Shown piece after piece: positions 49,179 through 61,376 of a stretch of 64,000 nucleotides of DNA. The first letter of the stretch is position 1, and every line of letters begins with the position of its first letter. The notes beneath the pieces were generated by a model. It was given only the letters and a program-made list of their open reading frames with translations, was not told where the DNA came from and searched no databases. The stretch covers positions 26,048,032-26,112,031 of the forward strand of contig NC_080582.1 in assembly GCF_029962835.1 (NCBI RefSeq), given 5' to 3'. The DNA is from Magnolia sinica. Taxonomy: Eukaryota > Streptophyta > Magnoliopsida > Magnoliales > Magnoliaceae. The position numbers were made by a program, and so were the translations under genes.

Positions 49179-51433
49179 CTGAAATAAGGAGAAAACGGAA
49201 AAATACAAATAAATAAATAAAATAAAATTTGTCAGAGGTAGTTAAAATATAGAAGCTATCATAACTGTAGCAAATAGAGAAAAGTACATGTCCTAGTTCT
49301 AAAATTCAGAAACTCGACCAGATACAAGAGTCAATAGTGGGTGTAAGTAGGTCCCATATCGGCAAGGCCTGTCGAGTTGACTCACTGACTCAATCGGCTC
49401 AACACATGCAACTCAGATTGAGTCACTCAGCTGGTCGACTTCTTTTTTTTCCCCTCTCAGAAAGGTGGAGCACACCACCTGTAACTTTGTTGAATGATAA
49501 AATAATGACTTTATAAACTTTCAGTTGGGCCCACAAAAAAAAAGGGCCTCACCTATCATATCAAACTGCCTTATTAGTGTGTTAACATACCGTCACAATC
49601 TCCTCTGCAACTACCTCCCGATGGTTAGAGAGAGCTGCGGGAGTTTGAATTCAATTGTTATTTCCAAAACTGAGGCAGGTCAACTCATAAAATGGCTACA
49701 TGTGCACGTCGAATGTGGACTCTTGGCAATATTCTTAAAACGCATTTGTTGTTTATGAATGTGTAGGTCCACCTGATGAGTTGACTGGCCCCTTTTTGTG
49801 CCAGAGCATCTATATACTGTAGCACACCTTGCTGCATGGTTCATATGTCCGTGGCATGTGCCAGGTAGGCATGTCCGGCCACTTCTAGAAGCATGTGGGA
49901 ACTAAGCAAGGCTCATCAAATCATCAAATATTGTTCTTTGGTTGCACTTCCCATAACCAAATAAGAGGTTCACTAATCCTAAGTGCATGAATAACTTACA
50001 CCCATATACACACACCACATATATTAATGCAGCAAATAATTAGGAAGGATTTTGAGTCCTTCCTAAAACCCGTCCTTGGATCCTAGGAGCAAGGATTTAC
50101 AGTCCTTGAGCAACAACCTTTGGATCCTGATGATTTCTGGTCCCTGACTTTCGTATTTCTGAATCTCACAATTGAATCTGACTACCCAAGTCGATCCTAT
50201 TGGCAACAGAGCAACACCGGCGGACGCGAACTATTATTGGCAATGGGCAAACGACGCTTACACGGGATCTTGGTGCCTTCTCTTCAAAGAAACTTAGTGG
50301 AGTTCGGTCATCAGATCAGCCTGATTTTCAGCATGGGCATGTAAACAGTGTGAACCACCTAATGGACAGCTTCGATCTAGAACCTGTGTGCCATATTCTC
50401 ACATGCAATGCCAGGTATATGAGCCGCCATGTAGACATGAGTTGGATTAGCAGACCTCACCGGTGGAAATATCTATTAAAGAAGCCATCAATGTGCACAT
50501 TGTTAGCTACATGTCAGAACATCAGGGAAGATATATTTCCAAGGCTATACTAACATATAAGGACCACAAAAACACCACATGACTTTAATAGAAAAACCAG
50601 AGTGCAGCACCATGAATGCAGGCACATCGATACAAAGGTAGCACTCTGTCAGAGGTCACATAAATGGCCATGAGAACTCGAATTTATAGGGTCCTCAAAC
50701 TGAGCTTTTGCACAGTATAGTCAGGTTTTCAGTTCTAACAAGTGGGCCAATGGTTTGGCCTACCGCGCCCCACCATGGATGGATAGCCCCAAAAATCTCC
50801 AGGATAGGACAATCCTAGAGTTTTATCTCATAGCTTACAAATACAGGGTTGAAAACCGAACTAACAGAAATACAGAAATGGTCCACATTCAACTGAAAAT
50901 GGGCCCAATAATGGAGGCTGGGATCTTTCAATATGGGGGAGTTTTGGGGCATGGTAATCCATGGTGGACATGACAGACCACTGGTTTAGAATACTGATCC
51001 ATGGGCCCCACTTGTCAGAAACCAAAAACCCTAATATACAACGTGAAGCCTTGGGTCGAAGATCCTATAATTCCTCTAAGAATGCTAGCTTTCAACAGAA
51101 TTTCCAAAGAAAAGGCAGCACTGTGCAACTAAATTAATATAGCAATGCAACCAGTTGGTAAAGTGACGATCATTAAATCCATCTTCATGTACATACCCAT
51201 TCATGCACCAGCAGGTAATCTTACATCATTTGAAAATGCCAATTATTGCAATATGACACATCAGGGCTTTAGCCTTTGAATCCGGGTCGTCTTCCAACAG
51301 TCCAAACTGTTAACATCACATCCCACTTTGTATGGTGGAAAAGACAACAAATGGATGCTCAATTGATTATTCCACACTTGGATAATTTGGCTATTTTGGT
51401 TTGAAAATGAATGGTCGCCATGGTATAATCAAC
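49179..51433. other. Non-coding, possible intron
   Basis: No recognisable coding or element boundary. It would be intronic if the minus-strand split gene is real; a short additional exon may be hidden here. Confidence 0.35.
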
Positions 51434-51487
51434 AGGTTGCAATGTTCAATCCAAGAGTTTTTCGAGCATCCTTGTCCAAAGAGAGCC
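51434..51487 (-). CDS. Candidate internal exon of an unidentified gene
   Basis: Minus strand: acceptor-like cttttatag, then 54 nt reading LSLDKDARKTLGLNIAT in the phase left open by the candidate first exon (phase 1), then a weak gt donor. The same frame meets a stop immediately after the donor, so it could also be a terminal exon. Phase agreement with exon 1 is the main support and could be chance (one in three). Confidence 0.3.
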
Positions 51488-52310
51488 CTATAAAAGAAAA
51501 GCCTGTGTCAATGAAAATGAACACAGTTAAGAGTCCTGATGTAGATGATGTGGAATAGCAATGTAGGGATACAATAGAAAAAGGAGATGGTTTTGAAGGC
51601 CCCATCCCACAGGACCAATCGAAAGGCCTCTGGAATTGGGTGTCTCCCTATATTATTCCATTATATAATCCAGCATGGGAGCTGTGGAGAAGTGCAATAT
51701 ATTGGTATGTTGGGACATTGTGCCTACTAGGAAATGAATGGGGAACTTCGACAAAGACTTAAAATCTATTCATCATGACTGTCATATGTGACTGTACTAA
51801 AGAAAAGATTAAAAATGTACCCATATTCATTATAAGCTAACAAATTCTAAAAAGAAAATAAGAAGTCTTTCACTAAAATGTTGCAGTAGATTATTATGAT
51901 AATCCAAGCATATGTAACAGTCATTGGCAACATACGTCATCACCCATTTAGCAACATGAATTCATAATGACCAGCAATTTACAACTCTCTGGAAATGCCT
52001 CCTAGTCCAAGTAGATTTACCAACCTACCTTATAGCACTAAAGGGAACCATGTCTAGAGTTGCATATCGGGCAAGTATACAGCGAAAATTGCTCACCCAT
52101 TAGCATGAAATATAATAAAACAAAATAAACAGATCAATGCCATGTACAGGGGAAAGAAGGGTATATAGATTTATGGCACCAAAAACAATAGGAAAGACTA
52201 ATCCAAATTTCTCATTCCACATACTGCCTTTTGAAATGCACGATGATTGAAATTATGTGGATCCTGAAATTGAATAACCAAGTTACACCATGGCTCAAAA
52301 CTTACATACC

Positions 52311-52456
52311 CTTTTTTTTACACATGCACTCACACCCCACACACACCCATGCACTCAAACCACAGTGGCTTTTTTATATCACGATGGGTACTCGAACCCA
52401 TGACCTTGTGTTGAAACTCTCGTGAGTCTACCTCTGAGGCATGAGTAAGGACCCGA
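52311..52456 (-). mobile_element. tRNA-derived SINE, copy 2
   Basis: Minus strand: GAGGTAGACTC near the head, GGGTTCGAGTACCC B-box-like motif, TG-rich body and a poly(A) tail. Flanks cttacatacc (52301-52310) and cttaacatacc (52457-52467) form the target duplication with one extra base. Confidence 0.8.
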
Positions 52457-52469
52457 CTTAACATACCTG

Positions 52470-54000
52470 ATGAAACAAAAGTTGCTAACAAAAGATCTAA
52501 AAATATAAAATATTCAGCAAAGCTGATATTCCCATTTCTTCTTTTCTTCTTTTTTTTTTTTTCTTTGTTTTAGGATATCCCCAAACTTTCTATTTTAGAC
52601 TGTCCTTTTCTTTAATTGATAAACAGTTTTATTAACCGACCACAATTAGTTGGGATAAGGCTTAGATGATGATGGAAACTTTTATTAAGAAGAACCCCAA
52701 AAGGCAAATAATACAGTGGCCCATGGAAAACACCCATGCCTACATTACAAAGGGAACCTTTCCTCAGACCAAATATCATTGTGTGCCATGTAGAGTACAG
52801 AAATAAAGTCACATATGATAGAAATATACATCTACAAAAATATCACCCACAAGTAAACCAGAAATAGGCAAAAATCCAGCATCTACATGCACTACTAGAA
52901 ATACATAGATGAAGGTATATTATATTCTCTTCTAACGGGTTCCAGGCCTAAATAAAGGAGGGTTGCATCAAGTTGGTGGCCAGTGTCAAACTTTGGTCAC
53001 AGCTTTTTTTCTTCTGAATCACGAGATTTTTTTTTTTTTATAGAATTCACCATTTATACGCTTAGTCTCTGATTAATCCAACATAAACTAATGGAACTCC
53101 TATTGAATTGTGTTTTCTTGTCAAAATCACATTAACTTGTATCCATTTAACAACCACAAGAAAATGCATATTTAATAAGGGGTTCAGAACTCTACGTAGA
53201 CATTTACCCAGTAAGTAATTATCAGGCGAAAACAAGCTCCACAGCCTTGCTGGTTGTTATGCTTAGGATGGGTGATTCTGGTGGCTGGGATTGAAGCCTG
53301 TTGTACAGTTGCTCTCAGGCCTCTCCAGTTCTTGTTGTGTTTTACAGTGGTGGTAGCTGTAACCCATGGGCTTAATGTATTTTCTCCAAGGGCTTCTTCT
53401 TGTCATTGGATAGCTCTACCCTATCTTCCCCTGTCCCAGCACATCTGGTGGGCATTGCGCTTCTGTCATTCCTCCTTCAACTGCCTATTGGAGGGAGCTT
53501 GGTCCGATTGAGAGGGTATCTCAGTCATTTGCCTGCCTCTAGCTGTCAGCCTAGTATGTAGCAATTGTCTGGAATGGCTTGTTTATTGAAGATGCTGCTC
53601 TGTTTTTGGTATTAAAAAAAAGGGGGTACACAAGTCAAAATGAACTATACAATGTTTTCACCTCATCTACTAACTATCACTGAACTTCTGTCTTCAATTT
53701 CATTCATACGAGACCTTGATCACAACTATGGAAGCAGTGGAAGAGAAGCTGGTTTCACTCAACAAGAAGACATACAGGCATTCTTCCACTTCAAAAGCAA
53801 CACACATACATGGAGATGGCTGTACTGTAGACTGTTAGCATCACAATGACACAACTATAAGCATGCATTTGATGCACTGTTGAATTGAATTGCAATGGTT
53901 AGTCTAACAAAGTGGAAATAAATAAAATTATGATATCCTTCCTTAGAAATTTGTATTGAGGGTTTGGTCTCCAAATTGCAATTATGTCGCTTTCAAGTTT
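52470..54000. other. non-coding, no gene recognised
   Basis: The segment 53230-53630 has a different, GC-richer texture and ends in an A tract near 53615, so it may be a retroposed fragment. I see no reverse transcriptase or known protein in it. Confidence 0.35.
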
Positions 54001-54008
54001 GACTTGAG

Positions 54009-54375
54009 AGGTTGTTTGGTACCTTGTATTTAATATGCATTGGCAATTACCATAAAATCCATGTGAATTGGAATCACTAGTTGTGCTCAGCAGCCTATAA
54101 TCAGAATCCACTAGAATTTGGCAATCCGGTAATCAGAATCACCAAATTGACTCACAGCTTGTATTTGGAAGAGAGAGTGAGAGAGATGACCGTGGCTTGT
54201 GAATTGATGGTAATCGGTGGTAAACGGAATCCATGTGAAATGGAATCACATGAATTCACAATGATTCCAAAAACTGCCTTTTGATGTATTTGACAAGAAT
54301 TGGATTCCAATTCACATCAAATACACTCCTCCCAAAAGCAACAATTACCAGTCATTCACACTCCCAAACAACCCC
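54009..54375. mobile_element. TIR element with 'ggttgtttgg' ends
   Basis: GGTTGTTTGGTACC at the left and, inverted, GGGGTTGTTTGGGAG at the right. The interior has repeated 'ccatgtgaa.tggaatcac' in both orientations. Non-coding MITE; superfamily uncertain. Confidence 0.5.
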
Positions 54376-54715
54376 TGAAAGTGGCATAGCTGCAGTCCGA
54401 GGGCTCATTCATCATTAATCTTGTCGGATCAGCTTGATTGAATTGAATACTCGTAATTCAATTCATGTGTGCATTCAAATGCAACTTCAAGAAATTGAGA
54501 ACGGTTGCAATCTTATATTCCTCAAGTTCTCAAATGGGAAAAGCTAATGAATCCATTCAGTCAGGGAATAGTAATACAATTGCATGTATAGATGGTCAAA
54601 CAGGCTCTTAATCCACTTACCTTCACTGAAACCCAATTTTCCATGAATGGCAATGATGGCAATGGCAGTAGCAGTATTTTAAGTGGAAGCCAAGTAATGA
54701 AGCACAGATAACTAG

Positions 54716-55335
54716 GAACGCGTTTGGATGTCCAATTGAACTGAATTGCAATAATCCAAATAGCAATGACCGTAGTTTCAATTCCATCTTGAAACACAGA
54801 GAACTGCGATTAGGGGTTTGGGTGTCATGGCGAATTGCAAATGCACAGTTTTATAATAAGCAGAATCCCATACATATGGGGCCCATGGTCCAGTGATCCA
54901 ACCATTGATTTGGTGGGTTTGTGGTTTATTGATCCAAACCATGCATTATGATGGGACCCACTGCGGATTGGGAAACCCCTGAAACGTCCCACCTTGGAAG
55001 ACTCACACCCTTAGAGAATTTTTCCCCCTTTTGTCTGTTGAATGTGGCCTTTCGCTGAATTGCTTTCTTATCAGCACTTTCAGGCTAGCGATTGAAGCGT
55101 TGCAATCTTCAAATCTTGAGGGAAAATATTAAGGCGTCCCACATCCACGATGGGACCCGTCAAATCGACGGTTTGGATCACCCAACCATGGCAACACATA
55201 TACGAAATCGTATGCGTCATCAAGCTGTGCATTTGATGATGAGCAAGACCCTTTGATTCCATGGTCACCACAAGGAATAAAAATGGTGAATCAAGTGAAT
55301 TGCGATTCAGCTCGTTTGAGCATCCAAACGCACCC
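54716..55335. mobile_element. TIR element with 'gcgtttggatg' ends
   Basis: GGAACGCGTTTGGATG at the left and, inverted, GGGTGCGTTTGGATG at the right. The interior is non-coding and includes 'gggacccgtcaaatcgacgg'-type sequence. It lies between candidate exons of the unidentified gene, that is, in the putative first intron. Confidence 0.5.
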
Positions 55336-55460
55336 ATGGAGTGGTTTTTATAAGATTTTTGAGTCCTAAAGAACTAAACAGAGTGTGACAGCATACGGCT
55401 ACGATCCAATGTATGATAATTGCAACATTCAATGAAGAACCTACACAAAACAGATTATAC

Positions 55461-55533
55461 GGGTTTTGTTCGTCGCGGCGAACGTAGGGTTAGTGACATC
55501 ATCACCATCTCCACCGTTGTCTTCTATCTCCAT
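55461..55533 (-). CDS. Candidate first exon of an unidentified gene
   Basis: Minus strand ATG at 55533 followed by an acidic then neutral peptide starting MEIEDNGGDGDDVTNPTFAA, ending after 73 nt at a gt (GTATAA). GC content rises locally, as in plant first exons. Acidic N-termini of this kind are common in nuclear and cytosolic housekeeping proteins, but I cannot name it. The distance to the next candidate exon (about 4 kb, with MITEs and a SINE between) would be a long intron. Confidence 0.35.
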
Positions 55534-56009
55534 CGTTGTCTTCTACACTGATTTCTGGAAGTAAAGAACCTTTTAAATCGTCACCAAGAAAGAGAAAAAG
55601 TACTGATACTGTGGCAGTACGTGGCCATCCACACACATGCATGTGGCAAATGTACAAGTGAGTAGCAAGAATCAAAATCTAGCTATTCAAACTTGGGATT
55701 TACTATAATTAGATCTTAGTAACGACATCTCATGCTAGGGAAGAAGCTAACCTCCCACTTGTGAGGTCATCAATTGGACGGTAAAAATGAAAAAAGCAGC
55801 AGTCCATATTTACCAAATAGAAGTTCATTAATTAGAGGCTAATTTTTCTTAACCAATCTTTAATTTTGAGAATATGTCACATAAACAGTATCTCCTACGA
55901 TATGGACGGTTTAGATTTGGACTTGTAAAGAAAGCACGTGATTGCAATGTGCATGCGCACGGATTGGCATATTCTTCTAGCGTATCAAATACAGACGTCT
56001 ATTGCGCCC

Positions 56010-56964
56010 GAGAAATTTACGACTGTGGACCCCACCTTTTATCTAGCGGTTTTTTTGGAGCAATACAAACTTAGAATACGCACTTGGACCTCCTCGTACG
56101 GCCACCGATTTTGAGGACGAAAATACCCCTGCCTTCCTGTGGCTGGCGTGCAGAGACGAGCGCTGACGGACGGTGGAACTCAGGTGGGGCCCACTGTGAT
56201 GTTTGTGAGAAATCCTTCCCGTCTAAGTTCATTCATAGGGTCACAAAGACCGGGATGAAGAGGAAAAACAAATTTCATAATGATCCAAAACTTCTGTAAC
56301 CCCTAAATGGGTTTCAATGGTAGACGTTCAATTACCCACTGCCATTTACAGTGTGGTTCACTTGATAGCTAGATTTGTCTTATTTTTCATCTCAAGCATT
56401 AATACGAGTTCTCCAAATAGATGGACGGTTTGGATATAACACATACCTCATAATGGGACCCACAAAAATCAGTGGGATTAAAACAGGGAAGAAAGAAAAA
56501 AAAAGGAACCAATGAGTTGGGGTCGACTGGGTTGGGACCCGGTTAACCGGTTCAGAGCTGGGTTATGGCTACGGATTATAACCGTAGCCATAACTGTAAT
56601 GCTATGCACCTTTTTCTCTTTTTTATTTTATTTTTATTTTTATTTTTATTTTTTACATGAAGAACTTTTTCTCCCTTACATTTTTCTCTAATATATAATT
56701 ATGTAAATATGTATATATAAGTATATAAAAATATTTTTCTATCTTTTAATTCATTTCTTTGTCTATTTATTTAACAAGCATATTTCCTAAACTAGAAAGT
56801 TTTTTTTTCTTTTTTTTTTTTACACATGCACACACACCCCCATGCACTCACACTAATGGAATTTCACCACGTATAGATACTCGAATGCTTGACTGGGTGT
56901 TGAAACTCATAAGAGTCTACCACCCGCGCAAGAGTAAGAATCCTAAACTAGAATGATTTACTTA
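56010..56964. repeat. Left terminal inverted repeat of the MULE
   Basis: Pairs with 62895-63961. Landmarks: 'cgcacttggacctcctc', 'tcacaaagac', 'gggtttcaatggtagacgtt', 'cggattataaccgtagcc', 'tatttaacaagcatat'. Part of the arm (about 56180-56470) is itself a half-copy of the Mutator MITE at 37448, so the arms are chimeric. Confidence 0.88.
56798..56940 (-). mobile_element. tRNA-derived SINE, copy 3, inside the left arm
   Basis: Flanked by a perfect 13-bp duplication tcctaaactagaa (56785-56797 and 56941-56953). The right MULE arm at about 62905-62925 holds the uninterrupted empty site, which proves both the insertion and its boundaries. Poly-T on the plus strand, so minus orientation. Confidence 0.9.
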
Positions 56965-56999
56965 CAGGGAAAATTTTGGAAAAACTTTAGTTCATGGTG

Positions 57000-57446
57000 C
57001 GACCCATTAGACGACTAGCCTGGATCACCAAACCATGCGTCACAGTTGAATAAACTCAAGACTCGAGAGTACTATTCATATTATCTTGTCAACGATCATA
57101 TCATTCCTCTCCAAGTTTTATTGTTGGCTTTGATTTTCATGTTTATTTGAATAGGTAGGAAACCATTATAAACTCACAATCATACGGTTAATTAAAAATG
57201 TGAAAGCAACGAAGAAAATTAAAGAACACAATTATTTATGTAGTTTGTCATGAAAGTGATTATGAGATTATCAAGTAGAGTTAACCATATGAAGATTGCG
57301 AGTAAAAGCTGTGAACGCGTCATTTTTTATGTTCTCAAACCTTATTTCAATTGTGAGCAGAAAGAAAGATTCAGACCCCAAAAACTCCAAAACAAAAGTT
57401 TCATCCAAACAAGGAAACTATGTGGTTTATACATGACGAAATCACC
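57000..57446. other. Interior of the MULE, unidentified
   Basis: AT-rich non-coding sequence between the left arm and the first minisatellite block. Confidence 0.4.
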
Positions 57447-57848
57447 CATGAAAATTAGCGGGGCAAGCATGAAAATGAGCGGGGCAAACTGAAATATGAG
57501 AGGGGCAAACTAGAAAATTAATGGGGAAAAATGAAAATGAGCGGGGGTAACAAGAAAATTAGCGAGGGAAATATGAAAATCAGCGGGGGAAACTAGAAAA
57601 TCAGCGGGGGAAACTAGAAAATCAGTGGGGGAAACATGAAAATGAGCGGGGGAAACTAGATAATCAGCGGGAGAAATATGAAAATGAGTGGGGCAAGCAT
57701 GAAAATGAGCGGGACAAACTAAAAAATCAGCGGGGCAAACTGAAATATGAGCGGGGCAAACTAGAAAATCAGTGGGGCAAACATGAAAATCAGCAGGGCA
57801 AGCATGAAAATGAGTGGGTTAAGCATGAAAATGAGTGGGTCAAGCATA
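57447..57848 (+). repeat. 21-bp minisatellite, block A
   Basis: About 19 units of the type 'gcaaactagaaaatcagcggg', alternating 'caaactag', 'caagcatg' and 'aaacatg' variants. Same orientation as block D, inverse to B, C and E. Confidence 0.9.
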
Positions 57849-57949
57849 TGAATCGTCATTTTTGCAAACATAATTTTGTTATTTGCCTGTGTTATATATA
57901 ATTGCTACACCTACATATGAATCATCATGCTGATAGTGTGTAACAATAA

Positions 57950-58430
57950 AGCCCATTTTCTCTTCTTTTTTAGTGCAATACTGACTAAAATATAGAAATC
58001 TCACGATTTGTTACTGGACACTTTTGGTGTCCTGCTCAAAGCTATTAAAAGAGGTTCAATGCCATCGACGAACCGTCGATGACATCAAAGTCCCATCAAG
58101 AAAATTCAAAAAATGCATGTTTAGTCGCTAGAACATTTTGGTTAGTTCGATAACATCGAAGATGTTCGATGCCATCGAAGTGTCATCGAATGTTTCATCG
58201 AATGATCGTGCGGGATTTATTTCCTATTTCGATTGTGATTCACCTAGATGCCATGCATATATATATGGGTGTAATCAAGAATATGGGGTATCAAGAGCTT
58301 TCTAATTCGTTCGTAGGGTTTCAAGCTTATAGCTTAGGTGATTCAAGACTTGTTCGAATCAGCTAATCTCTATCTCCTGTAATTTTATTCTTTTATAGTC
58401 AATATATGTCGCTTTGTTCCTTGATACATC
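57950..58430. other. Possible LTR fragment
   Basis: Contains repeated 'catcga' phrases (gatgccatcgacgaaccgtcga, tgccatcgaagtgtcatcga) followed by a leader-like stretch. This resembles retroelement LTRs elsewhere in plants, but without ends. Tentative. Confidence 0.25.
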
Positions 58431-58682
58431 CTCAGTGGAAGTCAACTGACCAATGAATTGTTCTGCATCACCTAAAAATGTCTCCCACTTGTGAAAATTA
58501 AAAACTATGCATTCTGTACAAAGATGTGGACCACTGTAATCAAACCATTGTACAAGGACACCAACAAAGTGGATAGTCAAACACTATAGTTTGTACTCTT
58601 TTCACTACATTACAACTCATACACATGATAAGGACACTAACTATTTCACGTGTATACCGACATCTAATATATAAGGAAAGGA

Positions 58683-59093
58683 CTACATCTTGAATACATG
58701 CATCATGAATTTCTCCATCTTCTCTTGTTCTAAGGCCATCCATACATTGTCACCTCCACCTCTCCTCACTCCAATACCATCAAAGAGCAACAGCATAAAC
58801 TCATCCATTCCACTCACAACTGGGCCACCATACGTGGGCCTCCCATACCCAAAATCCAACTCATGGAAGAGCAACTTCCACCAAGCTGACACATAAAAAT
58901 TCTCATCTAAAATGGAAGGGACCCCTCTATAAACCTCTAACCAATCCACTACTGATTTCACATACTCATCTGTCACCATCTCTATTACTTCTTTCACCTT
59001 CTCAACACAAAATCCCAAAGACTCCTTATTCAAATCCACCACCTTTGCACTTGCACAAGCTGTTACAACAGCATTCCCAACAAACCTGCTCAT
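58683..59093 (-). pseudogene. 3' fragment of a BAHD acyltransferase gene, captured
   Basis: The minus-strand frame matches the C-terminal third (about 133 of roughly 440-460 residues) of plant BAHD acyltransferases: GNAVVTACASAKVVDL, LGFCVEKVKEVI, VTDEYVKSVVDWLEV, VSAWWKLLFHELDFGYG, YGGPVVSG, VWMALEQEKMEKFM. DFGYG replaces the structural DFGWG motif. The catalytic HxxxD motif would lie in the missing N-terminal half. Homology starts at GNAVV (about 59083) and runs straight out of a minisatellite unit, so the exposed ATG at 59093 belongs to the repeat. The intact family transfers acyl groups from CoA to alcohols or amines in the cytosol; the best resemblance is to alcohol or hydroxy-fatty-acid acyltransferases. 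It cannot be catalytic. The open frame implies recent capture or constraint. Confidence 0.85.
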
Positions 59094-59189
59094 ATTTCAG
59101 TTTACCCCGCTGTTTTTCTAGTTTGCCCCACTCATAATTCAGTTTGCCCCATTGTTTCTCTAGTTTGCCCCGCTGTTTTTCTAGTTTGA
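59093..59189 (-). repeat. 21-bp minisatellite, block B
   Basis: Four to five units in inverse orientation, fused to the upstream edge of the BAHD fragment. Confidence 0.85.
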
Positions 59190-59663
59190 TGTATAGCATA
59201 CTTTGTAATTTTTGTGGATAGCATACTTTGAAAATTGTTTGCATATTCGTCGAAATTGTAAGTTATGATGTATAACATACTTTGTAATTTTTGTGGATGA
59301 TGAAATGAACTTTATACTTTGTCCCACTATATTTTCTGTTTGCCTCGCTATGCTCGTCGATCAAATTCAATGTACATGGAACTCAATGCTTGATATTGGC
59401 CTGCTGATTTTCTAGTTTGCCCTGCTGTTTTATATTTATACTTTTACAATTCAAACCGAGTATAGTAGTAGCCATCTCACAAATGAACCCCTCAATTTCT
59501 TGACACCTAGCACATGTCCCCATCAAAATCATTGTTTGTCATCTCATCTGCCAATGATTGCGGCCCTTTAGTTGGAAAGAAAATAACAAATTAAGAATTT
59601 TCAATTATTCTCTAGATATGTATGATTCATACCTAGTTACATGTCCCCATCAAAATCACTGTG
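59190..59663. other. Interior of the MULE, unidentified
   Basis: Non-coding. 'atgtcccc atcaaaatca' occurs at 59514 and again at 59642, a direct repeat of about 128-bp period. Isolated minisatellite units appear near 59400. Confidence 0.45.
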
Positions 59664-60069
59664 CCTTGCTGATTTTCTAGTTTGCCCCGATGATTTTTCA
59701 GTTTCCCCCGCTGATTTTGTAGTTTGCCCCGCTGATTTTCTAGTATCCCCCGCTGATGTTCTAGTTTACCCCGCTGATTTTCTAGTTTGCCCCGCTGATT
59801 TTTCAGTTTCTCCCGCTGATTTTCTAATTTGGCCCGCTGATTTTCTAGAATCCTCCACTGATTTTCTAGTTTGCCCCGCTGATTTTCATGTTTTCCCCGC
59901 TGATTTTCTAGTTTGCCCCGCTGATTTTCTAGTATCCCCCGTTGATATTCTAGTTTGTCCCGTTGATTTTCTAGTAACCCCCACTGATATTCTAGTTTGC
60001 CCCGCTGATTTTCATGTTTCCCCCGCTGATTTTCTAGTTTGCCCCGCTGATTTTCATGTTTGCCCCGTT
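59664..60069 (-). repeat. 21-bp minisatellite, block C
   Basis: About 19 units in the 'gccccgctgattttctagttt' form. Because 21 is a multiple of three, a 145-codon frame stays open with the heptad CPADFLV. The block is roughly the same length as block A and inverted to it. Confidence 0.9.
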
Positions 60070-61337
60070 ATGATATAAGACAAAAAATGAGACAAATGTA
60101 AAAAAATGAATTGAGTATTCTCATTATGATATAAGACAAAAAATGAGACAAATCTAAAAAAACAAGTGGGGCAATGGTCGAAATCTGAAAAAACAAATGA
60201 GCCAACCAACCTAGTTATTTTCCAAGATTCCATGGGGTTAGAGTTACTACTTTCTTGTTACTCAGCACATGCAATGTGATAATGGGGAACACGTGCAAGA
60301 AATCCAGACTATCATTAATCAGATAAGCCCTAATGCATGTCTCATGGTCCAATGATCAGCCCAGACCAGTCCTCAGGTGGACCACACATATGTCAAATTT
60401 GGACCACTAGATCGTCCATTTCGAGTAGATGTCTGGCCTACATAAGGATCATACTGGCCTGTTTTTTGGGTCACAAGACCATATATGGTGGGGCTTACCT
60501 GATGAAAAACACTGATCTCAAACACACACCCATCCCTGATGAAGGCGGATGGAAAGAAGATTGGATAGAAACCAATTCCTGGTGAAGTTGTGGCCATGAG
60601 AGAGAGAGAGGAACAAGTTGAGGGCACAAGCTCTCCTTTCAAACTAGCTACAAAATCAAGCCTGATCCAGAATCAAATAAATTCCCCTCCAACATCACGA
60701 TGAAAATCACCGATTTGGTTTTTCTCCTTCTCAAAAGAAGACGGGATTGAATCCATGACTTCAATGTTGGTCTCTTAGCAGCCTGCATGGCATATCTTGA
60801 AACATCCAGCATCTTAGAATAATTCCACAACATGCAACTATATCAGCTCGTCTTCATGCCGGTGTTCAAAAACTTATAGAACACTAGATACTATCTGAGT
60901 CGACTCACCTCATTGAGTCTCAGGTTGAGCTAAACTGGTAGATTGGTTTCAAATACCAGAAAGGAACTTGATAGACTAATGTAGACTGATAAAGCAACTG
61001 CATTGAGCAATACCAAGATACGTGTTCAAATGAAAATTGATAAAAATATTCATCTATCAATTAGACTAAGAAGTTATCTCACGATTGTTTCTGATCTCAT
61101 CATAAAGGACAAAAATTAGAATATCCCTACCATTCAATCTATCTGGAATCAATCAACAATGCAGAAAATCATGACCATTTAGATAAGGAAAGCATTGAAG
61201 ATTTAATCAGGAAATTCTCAATGAACAGGGAATTCACCGTGATGAAAACTGAGTATTTAACCACGAAGGTTTCAACTTGAGGCCTGTTTGGATGCAACTT
61301 TCAAAAGAGGTTTTTCCACAAAAGCAAGCCAATTTCA
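60070..61337. other. Interior of the MULE, unidentified
   Basis: No coding signal. 60190-60235 is inverted relative to 62818-62860 (ccaacctagttattttccaa). The rest includes 'gggcttacctgatgaaa' MITE-like phrases near 60330-60560. Confidence 0.4.
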
Positions 61338-61376
61338 TGTTTGCCCCGCTAAATTTCCAGTTTAACCGCAAAGTGA

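Noticed and set aside
53230-53640. LINE 3' end
   Set aside because: A tract and texture are suggestive, but no reverse transcriptase or endonuclease sequence or target duplication could be found.
54561-54797. Exon with a strong GTAAGT donor near 54615 on the minus strand
   Set aside because: No acceptable acceptor or protein-like peptide upstream; the frame runs into a MITE end.
57447-57848. Regularly spaced repeats resembling a CRISPR array
   Set aside because: Units are contiguous 21-mers without spacers in a plant transposon.
59641-60078. 145-codon ORF with CPADFLV heptads
   Set aside because: It is a direct translation of the 21-bp minisatellite; the same frame logic opens ORFs on both strands of every block.
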